From: Mercurialis annua
Lineage: Eukaryota; Streptophyta; Magnoliopsida; Malpighiales; Euphorbiaceae
Direction: 5' to 3'
NCBI RefSeq assembly: GCF_937616625.2
Contig: NC_065570.1
Span: forward strand, 67,421,665 to 67,485,664
DNA length: 64,000 nt
The notes beneath the pieces are model-generated. The model was not told the DNA's origin, ran no database searches, and saw only the letters and a list, made by a program, of their open reading frames with translations. Shown piece after piece: positions 12,202 to 24,285 of the stretch. Every line of letters begins with the position of its first letter. The stretch's first letter is position 1. A program made the position numbers and the translations under genes.

Positions 12202-12916
12202 GATAAAAATCAGGTTATTTTATGGAAACCCAATTGAGGTTAGGGCATAAGAACCCTAAATCAGAGACGAACCAAAGGAGAAAGTACAAAAAAAAAACAC
12301 CCATTACATTAAAGTTGGTACCTTTAGCTTTGCATGATATATATATCTGAAAAAAGAGAGCAAGATGAAGATGAGTAAAGAAAACGAATTGAACATGATG
12401 ATGATGGTGACGGTGATTAGATTTGAAAATACGGTTTTCCGTTAAAAATTGAATAGTAACAACCAGGCGTCCCTTCAAAGAAGAACCACAAATACATACG
12501 GCGAGTGTCCTTTTTCCTTGGAGAAATATAGTACCATGGAAAACCACGCTTTCAAGCTCCATCACTAGTAATTAGTAATAAATTATTAAACAAATAAAAC
12601 AGTAATTAATACAAACAAAAACACAAGTACTACTTGTTAATTTTTTATCCTGATGAACATTCTGCGTCCTTGCTTACCTTCAGCCATACTTAGTACTATA
12701 ATAAAGTAATGATAAGACAAAGAAAATGAAAAGAAAGACCCGAAGAAGATGATGTGTCAATACCTGAAAGCTACACTTCAAATCTGAAAGGGGTACTACT
12801 AGTAGTGAAAGACATGTGTATAAGTTTTTTCTATACAAAATTCGAATCTTATGTTTCTGATGCAGAGACAGAAAATAATTGTTAGAATGGAGAAATGAGA
12901 AAGGAAAGAGCTGAAT

Positions 12917-13024
12917 GAAAATGGAAGCTGACAGAAAGAGAGGTGAGCACAAACACTGCAATGCTATGGCCTTCCATAGGAAATGCCTGCCTGTGCTCAC
13001 TCTCTTCTGTCACTTTCTCTCACT
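12917..13024 (-). ncRNA. MIR156: MIR156 microRNA precursor
   Basis: The minus strand at 12993-13012 reads tgacagaagagagtgagcac, identical to the conserved 20-nt plant miR156. The opposite arm at 12929-12950 (minus strand) pairs with every base of it, leaving only two single-nucleotide bulges, both on the star side. Between the arms a smaller stem (ctatgg with ccatag) caps the loop. Dicer-like processing would release miR156, which silences SPL transcription factor mRNAs and keeps the plant juvenile. The host transcript should run leftward. A weak TATA-like sequence (minus strand gatataga, 13167-13174) lies upstream. The 106-codon minus-strand frame that spans this hairpin is a by-product and not a protein. 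The family assignment is firm; the individual locus letter cannot be assigned. Confidence 0.97.
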
Positions 13025-13849
13025 CTCCCTTCTCTTGTCATCCATGACCTAGATCTGAAAATGAAAATGTCACCTAATCAAGAAACAAACTTTCACCATT
13101 TTTAGGGTTTTTTTGTTTCTTTTAAAGCTTCCCCAATTCTAATTACTCCAAAACAAACAATAGCTCTCTATATCGTATTTTTCTCTCCACTCTCAGGCCT
13201 GCAAAACCAGATGAGACTGCAAAAGAAAGAACTATTTTCTTCAGTTTTACTTCTTTTTCTAGCTAAAAAAATGTTTTATTTTTTATTATTTGGGTTGCTT
13301 AAAACCAGGATAAATCAATTACAGTATAAAGGCCAGTACAGCAAAAGGCCATTCTTACACCCCCGCCTCTTTTGGATCTATAACAAATATCTTCCCTCTT
13401 TTATGTAAATTAAAAAAAAAACGGGGAGAGGAAAAGATGATGGTGGTGCCGACGCCACTTGTTTTACTTTTAAGTACTTGTGGAGGGGATTGACTTTCAA
13501 ATCAAAATTAATAATGCCAAAAGGTACAAAACAATTTTAGTATCAATCTTTTTAGTATAATTAATCCCTCTTTGATCAAATAACCCCTTCCGTCTAACAC
13601 CATTAGAAACGCTCGTTAATAGCTCACATGTATCTCATAATCATATAATAAAAAAGTTTTTTAAAAAAAATTAATGTTTAAAATATTTACCAAAATTTGA
13701 GAGGGTAAGTGTCTCAAAAATAAAATAAAAAAGGCTTATTTGTTCGATTTTAAAATAATGAGGGTTTAATTGTTCCATTTTAAAAACATGAAGGTTTAAT
13801 TGTGTTTCAAAAAAATAAAAGGGTTTATCAGTACTTTTAAAAAAATTGA

Positions 13850-14815
13850 GGATTTTTTTATAACTTCTGCTATTAATAAGGAATTGTGTCCAATTCACCC
13901 AAATTTGTACCTTTAGTTTTCAATTTCACCTTAAATATCAAATTGACCCTTTTCACTTCAAAAAAAAATGCCAATTTAATCCTTTATTTTAGTATAATTT
14001 TTAAAAAGCACTTAATGTTATAAAAAAAAAGAAAAAAAACGCTATTCTCTGTAAATTAAAAAATTAATATAATTTTTTTATTTAAATATTATAATATTAA
14101 AAAAAATCTACTGCAACATTCTTTCGATCTCACTGTCTTTTTTACGACTTCGACGTATATTTAAAATAATTAATATTTTTCTAATTAATGAATTAATATA
14201 CGCAAAAGTTTAATTAATTTTATTAAATTTAAATAATTTTTTTATAATGACAATATTTTCTTAAAATAAAAATTATTTTCAAAAAACTTATTCGTCTTTC
14301 TTGTGACGAACCTGAAGCAGGTTCGTCACAAGAAAAATGAACCAGATCTGATTTGTCTTCCTCGTGACGAACGGTTTCGTCACGAGAAAGACGAGCGGGT
14401 TGTCAATTTTTTTAAAAAAATTAATTATATTATTTATTAAATAATGTATATTAATTAAAATTCTGAATATATTAATTTATTAATTAGAAAATATTAATTG
14501 TTTTGCATATATGTCGGAGCTGAAAAAAAGTGTCGATGTAGAAATTGTGTGGCGGTATATTATTTTATATATTTAAATAAAAATCGAATAAAAAGTGTAT
14601 TATTAATTTTTTAATTTGTGGATAAGAGGGACTTTTATTTATTTTATAACATTAAATATTTTGCAGAAAATAAATTAAAATAAAAAATTAAATTAATATA
14701 ATTTTTAGTAAAAAAGGATCAATTTAGTTTTTCTGTAAAATTGAAGTTTAAATGTGCTAATTTTGGTGAATTATATAAAATTCTAATGTTGGGTGTAACT
14801 GAAAAAGAGTTAAAT
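13850..14815. mobile_element. Large foldback (Mutator-like) element with nested hairpins
   Basis: The two halves are inverted copies over several hundred bases. Examples are the outer pair ttcaccttaaatatcaaatt and its partner near 14715-14760, and the inner pair attaatatttttctaattaa with its partner near 14470-14500. The centre contains a stem with arms ttcttgtgacgaacctg (14298-14314) and caggttcgtcacaagaa (14318-14334), plus a second stem on ctcgtgacgaa (14361-14371 with 14376-14386). The outer repeats resemble those of the shorter element at 21.73-22.09 kb. No transposase is present, and outer borders are approximate. Confidence 0.7.
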
Positions 14816-15615
14816 GATGAATAATTATACAATGCAATGGTTACGTCACGTTATTCGTGTAATAAACTAAATGAGAAGATGGATTATTTTGTTGTGATTA
14901 AGCCTAATTTTTGTTGAGGGATTTTTAATATTTGATCTTATCATAAGTATTACTGCTATCGACGACTCTTCTGATTTGACAAGCTCTGTTTAGAAATTTT
15001 GATCCGTTTGATTATCATATTTGTCGGGTTGTGCGTTTGTGGATGGAAGAAGGGGACAAGATAAGGCACTTTTCCTCCTTTTTTTTGCTTTTCAGTTTCA
15101 TAGTTTATAAATTCTCTACTAACTACCTTTTTTTTTTTTGAAACTCTCTACTTAGTACTTGATTAACTCTATAATGAATCAATGATGAGTGTTTAATCAA
15201 ACTAAGGATTTAATATCAATAAAAGTTTTTTATTTATAGTAATAATATTAAATAAAGAAATTGAAATATAATTTAAAGTTGTTGGTTGGGTTGATGTACT
15301 ATCATTAAGTCCCTTTGCGATAATTTATAAAGCTAATTGCATATAAAATTATGACCTTCATACGCATTTTCATTTTAATTACGACTTTTAAAAGCTGCCA
15401 TATAAAATTATTGAACTTTCATTTTTTTCCAAATCTATCCTCAGATTAGTAGATTCAGCTAGTATGATAAAAAAAATAAATGTATTATATGTGACATGAT
15501 GTGTTGTGAGAATTGAGTTAAGGTAATTTTTTAATTATACATATAGTGTATGTATTATATTAATAAACTAATTATCACTCATATTTAATTTTTTTTATAG
15601 AGTTATCTAAATACA

Positions 15616-16075
15616 ATGAGATTGAGGTTCAAACTTTTTCTTTATTACGACGAGTTAGATTATGTATATGGAAAAGATGGAGCTATAGAAGACGGTGCAG
15701 AAAATCTAGCTGATGCGGTTGAAGAAATTGATAAAGAGGAGGAACGCTGTGAGTCATTTACTACAAAAAAAATAACAGCGAAGACAGAAACAATGAGAAT
15801 GAGGTAACACCTCCTTTGACCCGAAATCAATCAACATTATGTTCATATAAATAATAATCCACCACCACCAACGGGACATAAAAGTAAAGAAACGAAACAA
15901 TAAAAGTTGTTAAAGAATGTTTTGGACATATGGATAAATTAGATAGTATAATGAAAACAGTTGGAGAACATATTAGAACGCTTGCTAAGTGTTTTAAGTA
16001 TGAGTATCAATCACTGGACATGAAATTTGCTATTAATGAAGAATTTATGAAAATCAAAGGGGTAACACAAGATTA
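15616..16075 (+). pseudogene. Remnant of a Myb/SANT-like domain protein
   Basis: The first frame (15616-15807) encodes a segment with YYDELDYVYGKDGA and NLADAVEEIDKEEE. After a stop and frame changes, a second segment (about 15910-16075) encodes VKECFGHMDKLDSIMKTVGE and ends near KGVTQD. These two blocks in this order match the C-terminal half of the plant Myb/SANT-like (L10-interacting type) proteins, a family linked to PIF/Harbinger transposons. The DNA-binding N-terminal part is missing and the frame is broken, so this is a decayed copy. Family assignment is by eye. Confidence 0.6.
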
Positions 16076-16237
16076 AATAATTAAAGTCTGAAGAAAAATT
16101 GCACTTAATTCTTTTAAAACTGATAAATTTTTTATTATTCGAAAAATTGTTAAAAAATTATGCTGGCGTGTTATTGTCCGATATTATTTAGCTTTAGCTG
16201 CTCTCTTGCTATTTCCATTTCAATTATAAAGTCGAAA

Positions 16238-16443
16238 TTCGGATTGAGATTCTCTCAAGTTCAAATGAACTTGAGGGGGTTATGTTCACGATCTACACCG
16301 TTCATTGTACAATGAACGGTGTAGATTAATTTGATTAAAATTGTACTTTGTTGATCTACACCGTTCATTTTACAATGAATGATGTAGATTGTGAACATGA
16401 CCCCCTCAATTTCAAAATGAACTTGAGAGAATTCCAATCCGAA
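16238..16443. mobile_element. Palindromic MITE
   Basis: Terminal inverted repeats start ttcggattgagattctctca and continue through aagttca, gaggggg and tatgttcac. Inside, 16291-16326 is a perfect 36-bp palindrome built on atctacaccgttcattgt, and 16362-16390 is a decayed second copy of it. The whole element is close to one self-complementary strand. Confidence 0.85.
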
Positions 16444-17091
16444 CAATTGAAATACTTCCAAGAAGAATGGTTTTGCTATGTGTTTTCGTTTTTCATTAAA
16501 TTCTTAAATTGTTGTGTCTGCTTTAAATTTGTTAGATTAATTTTCTTCAGATGAATTTTGTCAAAACTTTTATCACAAATATTTTTGTTCATGTTTACTT
16601 TCTATCTTCTACTTTTATGCATTTTCAGATGTATACACATATGACACAGCATGTAAATAAATGTTTGCCTATAATTATTGTTAATTAGATGTATATAGAG
16701 CAAGATACTTGGATCTTTTTGATAAAAAATACTATATTATATTAAAAATTTAATTTTACACTTACTAAAGTATAAGACTTGAAACAAAAAACTTATAAAG
16801 TATTTCCGGGAAAGTTAATTTTCCGAAAAATGTACTTTCCGGAAAGTTAACTTTCAAAAAACTACTTTATAATAAACCAAGTGAGTCCTTATAAAAAGCC
16901 TTTCAATTTGTTTCACTTATATGGGCCATTCTGCTTCAGGCTTAGCAAATATATCCGTACCCTAAATTACACAAACCAGCCCGGTCCAACTGGTGTAAAA
17001 TTAACAAAGGAAACAAAATAGCTTCTGAAAATCAAGAAATGCTCGCTTCAGTCTGTACTTACAACTTACAAGCAAAGAGCTTCTAAAAATC

Positions 17092-17599
17092 ATGGCTATG
17101 GAAACCTACGCATCAAGAAACCCTGATAAGATTCACACTGATGTTCTCTTTAAAGCCAGAGATGCTTGCTATAAAGTATTTTCCCTACCTTTTCATAATC
17201 TCTTCATTATTGTTTTTAACTCAATTTCTTGATTAAGCATTTTCATTAATTCTATATCTTCTTTTTATAAAGGCCCGTGACGCTTTTTACGCCTGTTTGG
17301 AGAAAGAATCAGGGAAGAGACCAACAGAAATTGGGTCAGTGGGACTTCTCTATCCTGTGGAGTGTAAAGCTGCAAGAGCTAAATTTGAGAACAATTGCCG
17401 ACCTACTTGGGTAAATTTTTTTTCCTCTCTTGACATTTAAATTTATAGTGGTTAAGTGATATTTTGTGTGTAGGTGAAACATTTTGATCGATTGTATTCG
17501 AAGAACAAGAGGGTTCAGAGGTTGTTAGATGATAAAGATTCAAGGAGAGGTCCATTGTCACTTCCACAGCCTTACACATTTAAGCCTACCTCCACTTAA
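17092..17599 (+). CDS. COA6: COA6-type cytochrome c oxidase assembly factor
   Basis: Three exons: 17092-17175, 17273-17410 and 17474-17599, with GT-AG introns in phase 0, giving 115 residues. The protein has a twin-cysteine CHCH-type core: C26 and C36 (CX9C), then C59 and C70 (CX10C), with KHFDRLYSKNKRVQRLL after it. The CX9C-CX10C arrangement distinguishes COA6 from COX6B (CX9C-CX10C in a different context) and other twin CX9C proteins; the overall match is to COA6. In yeast and human, COA6 acts in the mitochondrial intermembrane space and helps copper delivery to COX2. There is no cleavable targeting peptide, as expected for import through the Mia40 relay. The first ATG is used; an ATG two codons later is an alternative. 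Intact and apparently functional. Confidence 0.88.
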
Positions 17600-19835
17600 T
17601 TTTTTTATATTTCGATTTTTCGGCTGTTTTTAAAGCTCTTGGCTATGTGGTTAGTTGATGAGTTTTGAAAGTTGTATAGTTAGTTACTGGTGAGATATAT
17701 CTTTGAACTTGGAATTTGCTTCTTGACTACATACATTATGTCACTTTGGTATTTAGATGTTGATTTCTGATTGTTTGAGTACTTTCTTTGTATTTATTTG
17801 ATTGCAGCAATGCATTGCTCAAACATTTTGAACGGAAATTGTTGAACATGTGAGCTATGTAGTATGGAAATGAAAATGCTGAAAAGAAAAACGGTGAATT
17901 GGCATTTTTTATTAGAACGGGTTAGAAATATGCTTGCACTTCGCATAATGCTGTCGTTTTGGTTCCTTGAATAACTTTTAAGTCAGAAGAAGATCTGTGA
18001 GACTTAGTAGGATCAGGGAAAAAAATGAAGCTTTTACGTTTTACATTGATTCAATGCTAAACTGCTTCAATTACATTTTCTCCTCTTGGCCTAGCTAGCA
18101 TAAAAGGTCTAGATAGTACTTGAAATTGTTGCATACTTGACTACATAACATTGACCATCTCAGTGTTTAGAAATGACTTGGATTTCTCGTTTTTGAGGCT
18201 GATAGGCTCTTTTGTTTTGTTAATACAACCATTTGATTGTTAAAACTCTCTGATTGGAAATAGTTGCATATGTCTGTTTGAGGATAGTATCTTCATGGTT
18301 ACATAGAAAGGCTGACTAGGTCAGGCTGAAGATGAAAGCTAGCATAATGGCCATCTAGTAAGACCAAGAACTGGTGGAACAAACAAATGTATGCTAGCTG
18401 TATATTCAATGATTCTAACAGAGGCGTTATAAACAAATCGTGACATGCAAGAGATGCTTATTGTCATACTCCGAATGTTAGGTAAAATTGGTCTTCCGGG
18501 TTTGTATACTGTTAAGCTTTCCATACTTTATCTTTTTCTCTTGTCTTAGGATGCGATACATATTTTAGGGAAGCCATTAAAGAAAGAAAAGGTATGTTTT
18601 ATCACTTTCTACATTTTGAGTGTTACCACCTACCAATTGTCGTTTCAATTTCTGTTTGCTATAAGTTCACTTGTTTTAGAGCATGATTACCATGTTGATG
18701 TTTTTTTTCCGTACCTCATGAATGTCCAATGTAACTTTTAAGCTGAGTAGAGAGATTGTCAGAGTGAAATTAGACTGATAGGATGGGGAAAGAAAAGGAT
18801 GCAGGAAATAATAGATCAAGGGCAGATAGGTTGGAAATCTTTTAGCTTTTGCTCGAGTTTGATGTTTAAATGCTTCAATTTTTTCCCTCTAACTCGGATA
18901 TATTATTGATTTAGAAATTACTTGAGATTGTTGCATACTTGTGCTGTGTCGAGGATTATGCAGCATGTATACTTGTCAGCTTGACTTCATTAGATTAGTG
19001 AGGATTAAGCACATGATATTTCAGGTGAGAGTTCATAATCAAGTTCCTTGATAAAATGGATGCTATGAAATTTTCTACTGACAAATATTGTCTCACAGTG
19101 GTTGCAAACTCGATGGTGATGTTGCATAATATGCCTTATTGCCTATACATTTATACGGAACTTCTATCCTCAGGGTGGTAACATTATATTTGAGTGATGA
19201 ATAGGATCATTTAGCAAACTAAACTGATATCTAATTCTTCTGCAGTTGAAATATCATGAAATTTGTTTGTTTCAAATGATGGAGTTGTGCAGCTCATTTG
19301 GATCAAGGAAATTTCTATAGCTTCAAGCAGAGCCCAGTTCTATTGATTGTCTTAATGTGGGTGTTTGGAAAAATCCATTTTCCGAAACTTCATCGTTTTC
19401 TTTTTAGTTTTAAAAACTGTCTTGGATAAAGCAGGCAAATAGATTTTTTTTCCAGAAAAAGTGCAAATATGGCCCATAAAGTTTACCTTGGGGAACAATG
19501 AAATCCCTTTTGAATTTTTCTGTCTCGAGTCATTTAGGTACGAGTCGGACATCCAATTGCTTCAATTTGAATTATTTGTATTCTCATACTCTGTCAAACG
19601 AAGCGTTAACACTGTTGTACATGAGGGCATGATTAAGCCGTTTTTAAAATTTTGAAATATTAGGAGTTTTTTCGCATTTTCCCTATCCTTTTACATGTAT
19701 AGTATGTAACATCCTCATGAATTGAAGATGCACGAAAACCATAAAAATGTGGTCATTAGTTGTAAGGTGGTTGAAAATTGAAGTGACTAATTCAAACCCA
19801 GGGGATGAATTTACATCCTGCAGTTTGAATTTGAG

Positions 19836-20120
19836 TGAAGGGTCCTTAAACTTATAGATTGGGTCAATTAACTCACTTTCAGTTATTTTAATCAATTAAG
19901 GACCGTATTTTTTTTGTAGGTCAATTAAGGACGTTATTCTCTATTTTGAGGTCAATTAAGAAAAAAATTGAGTCATCCATGTCCCTGAATTTGTTCATAT
20001 AGTATAATTTGTCCTTAATTGATCTGCAAATATAGATTATTGTTTTGAATTGATCATACTGACCGAAAGTGAGTTATTTGACCCTGAATCGCAAGCTCAC
20101 ATACCATATTGACCCTTTAC
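19836..20120. mobile_element. Probable MITE
   Basis: Left side aagggtccttaaacttatag then caattaactcactttc is matched on the right by the reverse complement of gaaagtgagttatttgaccc and attgaccctt. The arms are imperfect and no target duplication is clear. Confidence 0.5.
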
Positions 20121-21730
20121 TTAGTTTAAATTTTGGCATTCTTCAATTTCTTTAATTCTCCTATTTAGAAAGGGAAAAAAGATATTTGACACATGGTCTG
20201 TTCATTAGTTTATTGTTTGAACTTATGAGCTTCATTGAACATGAATCAGTAAAAACACATGATGAAGACAGAAGAATCAAGTTCAGAGTTGGTCTTTAAT
20301 GCCGATCAGCAGTCACCAATTACATTAAAGAATGTAAGAAGACATTATTTAGTTCTGATAATATAGTTTAAGTGCTTCCAAACTGTCTGTCCCTCTACTC
20401 TCAAACTAACACATCTTGACTAAAAACTTTTTCTCAATTTAAATTCTACCTTTTTTTTTTTTTAAAAATCTGAAATCAGCCCGGTTTGGAGCCTATCCTA
20501 TCTAACCTAAAAGGTCATTATGTCCCGGGGGTATATTAGTGTTTTAAAAACTAGACTTAACAGAAATTTAGATCGAGTTTTGACCGGTTTTGATTTCTAT
20601 GACTGAAGTATGTATCGAGTAAATCGATCAAAAAAATCTATTTGTTAATCAACCGTTCGATCTGTTGAACTATAAACTGACGATCCATCTGGTTTGATCA
20701 CCAGATCTGTTATAAAACAGTAGTGTATATGTATGGGCATAATATTTTTTTTCTAGCAACAGTTTACTAGTTACAATATATTAGGGTTGATTAATGGTGT
20801 TATGAATTGACAATAAGTAGTGGGCAACAAGTATGTTGATACAACCATGTGCTTGGTATTGTATGTCAATGCGTTATAATTGTATTTTGATACTTTGAAG
20901 ATCTGATAAAAATTTGTTTTCAATGTTCATCTGTTTTAGTTTTAGTTCATTGTGTGTCAGCTTAGGACTTGCATCTCCTTTTATCTTGCTAAATTATTAT
21001 TTGTTTTCTTCTTGTATTTAGGGGTGGGTGAGCATTCGGTTTGTTCGGTTAAAATCAAACTGAAGTCTCCCAAACCAAAAACCCTCCAGCTCAAAACCAA
21101 AACCCACTGAAGTTATTCTTTAACTGAAATCAACATAAAAACAATATTCAAGACAGAACCGAACCAAAAATCATTATTTTTGTGAAATATCAGTAAGTTA
21201 GGAAAAACCGACAAAAATATAAAGAAAAATTAAAGAATCCAGTTATTTAGTTGGTTATGTTAGTTTCAGTTTTCTAGTTAAAACCGCCAAATAACATAAA
21301 AAAAATGAACCGATCTTAGTTTTAATCGAACCGACCAAAAGTCACCGGTTTGGTCAGTTAAAACACTTGGTCCATAATTCTGCTATACTGTTTTTGTCAT
21401 CTCAAATAATATCAAGTGTAATTCTTTTTATGTTTTTTTTTTTGTTTCTCGTATTATAATCTATTTATGATTCTTAGGATCACAGGGATTTAAAAAAATA
21501 GACACTCATGCTCTATTTATTCTTGAGATTTATTTTCTCTGTGAATTATTTTCTAATTATTTTTATTCAAATAGAATAAAATAATTTCTTTTATTTGATT
21601 GCGGTATTGAAAAATATTATAAATAAATTTGTTTAGAAAAAAAAGTATAAATGAAGTAAGAAAAAGCCTCGCGTTTTTATAATTTTTTTATGTTTAAATT
21701 TAAAAATTAATTGATATTTAATTTAAGGCT

Positions 21731-22090
21731 TAATCATAAAAAAAAAACCCACCTTTTAGCCCCTTTTCAAATGCACCCTGACGTTGCAATTTTGTCAGTT
21801 GCACCCTAATTCACACCTTTGGTTTTCAATTCCACCCTCAAGTACTAAATTGATCTCTTTTTCATTTGAAAAAAAGATAAAATAAGTCATCCATTTTTAA
21901 CTTTTTATGTTCAAACGAGTATTTTATAAAGGTTTTTATGAAATTTTTTCCGAGTGAAAAAAAGTCCAATTTGATTTTGAGGGTGGAATTGAAATCCAAA
22001 GGTGCGAATTAGGGTGCAACTGATAAAATTGTAACGTCATGGTGCAATTGAAAAGGGTATAAAAGGAAAGGGTTTTTTTTGGTGATTAAA
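21731..22090. mobile_element. Mutator-like MITE, shorter relative of the 13.9-14.8 kb element
   Basis: Inverted arms of roughly 150 bp. The left arm contains ttgcaattttgtcagttgca and cacctttggttttcaattcc; the right arm has their near-exact reverse complements. Ends are taatcat plus an A run and ccc. No coding capacity. Confidence 0.75.
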
Positions 22091-23289
22091 TCTTAATTTA
22101 ATAATTGAATACTAGTAGTAGTTTATAATAAAAGAAAAGACCAAAGGCTGACTTGAGTATGTCATGCAATAGGTCTCTTAGTCGCTGCCCACTTCTTTAA
22201 GTCACATCTTAATTGGATTATTATGACTGAATTATATTTTTATCTGGTCATTAACGTTTCTTTACCTAACTTTAAACATCAAACTTGAGCATTATTATTG
22301 TACTAAAATTAAGATAATTGCTTGAAACGTCATTTAACACTTTAAAATTGTAACTTAATCAAAACGGAACTCTAAATATATTAGTAAGACCACTATTTTA
22401 ACTATAACTTTTTCATTATATGGATATACTATGATTTTTTTAAAATGTCTATTAATAACATATAGTATAAGCAATTATGTAACAACTAGTCAAAGTAGTG
22501 TTTAAGATGATGAGGATTAGACTACCCACTTTTTTTCATCAGCTGAATTGGTCATTAATCTCAATTTTTAAGGGTAGTGAACTAGTGATGAGTGAGAGGC
22601 ACTTTGCACAAATTAGACTAAAGCTTTCATTAGATTTTCATGAAAATTGTGAAAAAATGGGAAAGAGGAGGTGAACGATTGATCGATTTCATTCCGTTAT
22701 TCAAACCACCAAAATTGTTGATTATCTAGAGAACAATTCAAACCAAATTCACATAAAAAAATTAGGCAAAAATGTTCTATAAATCCAAAACTATGATCCA
22801 TTTGCAAAGTATATCACGGTTTTAAATCGTACCAAGTTTGATTCAATATTTATCTAACATATGTCAACTATACTCATAACTATTTTAAAATATAATTTAA
22901 ATCTTCAAATGATAATATAGATCATCCTAAGACGGTGACATTTTGATACTTCATAAGAGTTTAGATTTGGCAGGTATCAAATAAATGATAGATCAAACCG
23001 ACATGATTTTGAAATCGTGGTATATTTGACAAACATACAATAGTTGTGAGCATATAAATACATTTTGTCAGAATTTATCAAACACTTGAACCGATTAATT
23101 AATAAATTGAAATATTAATGCTAAATTATATAATTTCGACTTTTGCCCTTTTATTAAAAATAATTTCTACATTTCATCAAAAAACAAAGAATAATTTCTA
23201 CTAGAAATTCTCTCAAATTGCATCTTGTTAAATTCATTGAAAAGAGTGTTAATGCCAATTATTTAACTCATCCAGAAGAAATTCTTAAA

Positions 23290-23486
23290 TAGACCGAGTC
23301 TATCACGTTATCCGTAGACTAAGCCACTCATAATACAACACCTCATCAAAATGATGGCAATATCGTAATAACTGTGCAATAAATGCATTTAAATCTTAAT
23401 GGTGATATTACGATATTGCCATCATTTTAATGAGGTGTTGTATTATGAATGGTTTAGTCTACGGTTGACGTATTAGACTCGGTCTA
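23290..23486. mobile_element. Hairpin MITE with about 85-bp arms
   Basis: Left arm from tagaccgagtcta through cgtagactaa and cataatacaacacctcat to gatggcaatatcgtaat is matched by the right arm with few mismatches. The loop is about 25 bp. A transcript would form a long, nearly perfect stem. Confidence 0.88.
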
Positions 23487-24285
23487 CCTCAGAATTCTCC
23501 TCATACGGCTAACATAATAGTACTCATATTACGAACCACATATAAAAACAGACAATTTTAACCAAATTATTCATCTATTTTAATAGAAAACAAAAAGAAA
23601 ACCCCAAAACCGTCAGACTTGTAATCTAATCCACTTGTTTCATCTTATTTTATTAATTATAATAATAGTCTGATTAAATTAATATTTAAACACAAAGCAA
23701 TTAACTTTCGACAAGCAAAACAAAATTCATCAAACTAAAAAAGCATAAATGTTAATTTTATACACAGAAAGGGAAATCTACCAACCTTTTTCAGAAAAAA
23801 CACCCAATTCGATCCATAATAATTTAACAATTATTAAAGTTAATTTTTTATATAAATGATTCTCTTTAAGAGCTAACATCATGACAGATAATATTAAAAA
23901 TTTATTAATATTACTATAATAAATTGCAGCATAAAAAGAGAACCTAACAACCGATAAAATTACTATATTAAAAAAAGAACAATAAAAATAACAATATTTA
24001 TCGGATTTTTGGGTGATATTGTTTCTTTCTTCGTCTTGGTGGTGGGTAGTGTTAGCTTAACAGCTTTCAACTCAAAGTCTACGGAAATACGGCGTCGTAC
24101 CGAGCATTATTTCTTTCGAAATTTATACTATTAAAAAGAGAAACGAAAATAGACCCCTTATTTTCGTAGACTTTGAAAAGGCCGTTGAATCCTACACGTC
24201 ACACTCTTTGTTCATTATTTACTAAAATGCAATTGAAATTTATAGTATTAAAAAGAAAAGGGACGAGTCAGCATATTCCGTTATC

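Larger units (their letters stand above)
4878..12916. other. 8-kb noncoding stretch between RAV and MIR156
   Basis: No protein-coding exon is convincing here. The part next to RAV probably contains a 5'UTR intron. The part at 11.8-12.9 kb probably contains the 3' part of the MIR156 primary transcript, since several minus-strand exon-like segments with splice signals occur there. Recognised contents are an inverted-repeat pair at 7587/9303, a MITE at 8383-8701 and a short tandem duplication at 12099-12201. Minus-strand frames at 9.9, 11.6, 11.9 and 12.3 kb have no domain similarity. Confidence 0.5.
13025..17091. other. Spacer between MIR156 and COA6
   Basis: Begins with the probable MIR156 promoter (13.03-13.4 kb), which includes CT-rich stretches. 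The rest is transposon-derived or AT-rich: a foldback element at 13.85-14.82 kb, a Myb/SANT-like remnant at 15.6-16.1 kb and a palindromic MITE at 16.24-16.44 kb. No intact gene is seen. Confidence 0.55.
17600..24285. other. Spacer between COA6 and the bHLH gene
   Basis: The first 1-1.5 kb probably includes the COA6 3'UTR and possibly noncoding downstream exons (for example 18550-18592, flanked by AG and GT). The remainder holds MITEs at 19.84-20.12, 21.73-22.09 and 23.29-23.49 kb. A hAT-like fragment at about 21.02 kb begins taggggtgggtgagcattcg. No protein-coding exon was recognised. Confidence 0.5.

Noticed and set aside
12215..12565. 116-codon minus-strand reading frame downstream of MIR156
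   Set aside because: Low-complexity His/Phe content and no family match; more likely noncoding transcript or spacer.
12680..13000. 106-codon minus-strand reading frame
   Set aside because: It spans the MIR156 hairpin and has no domain; it belongs to the primary microRNA transcript.
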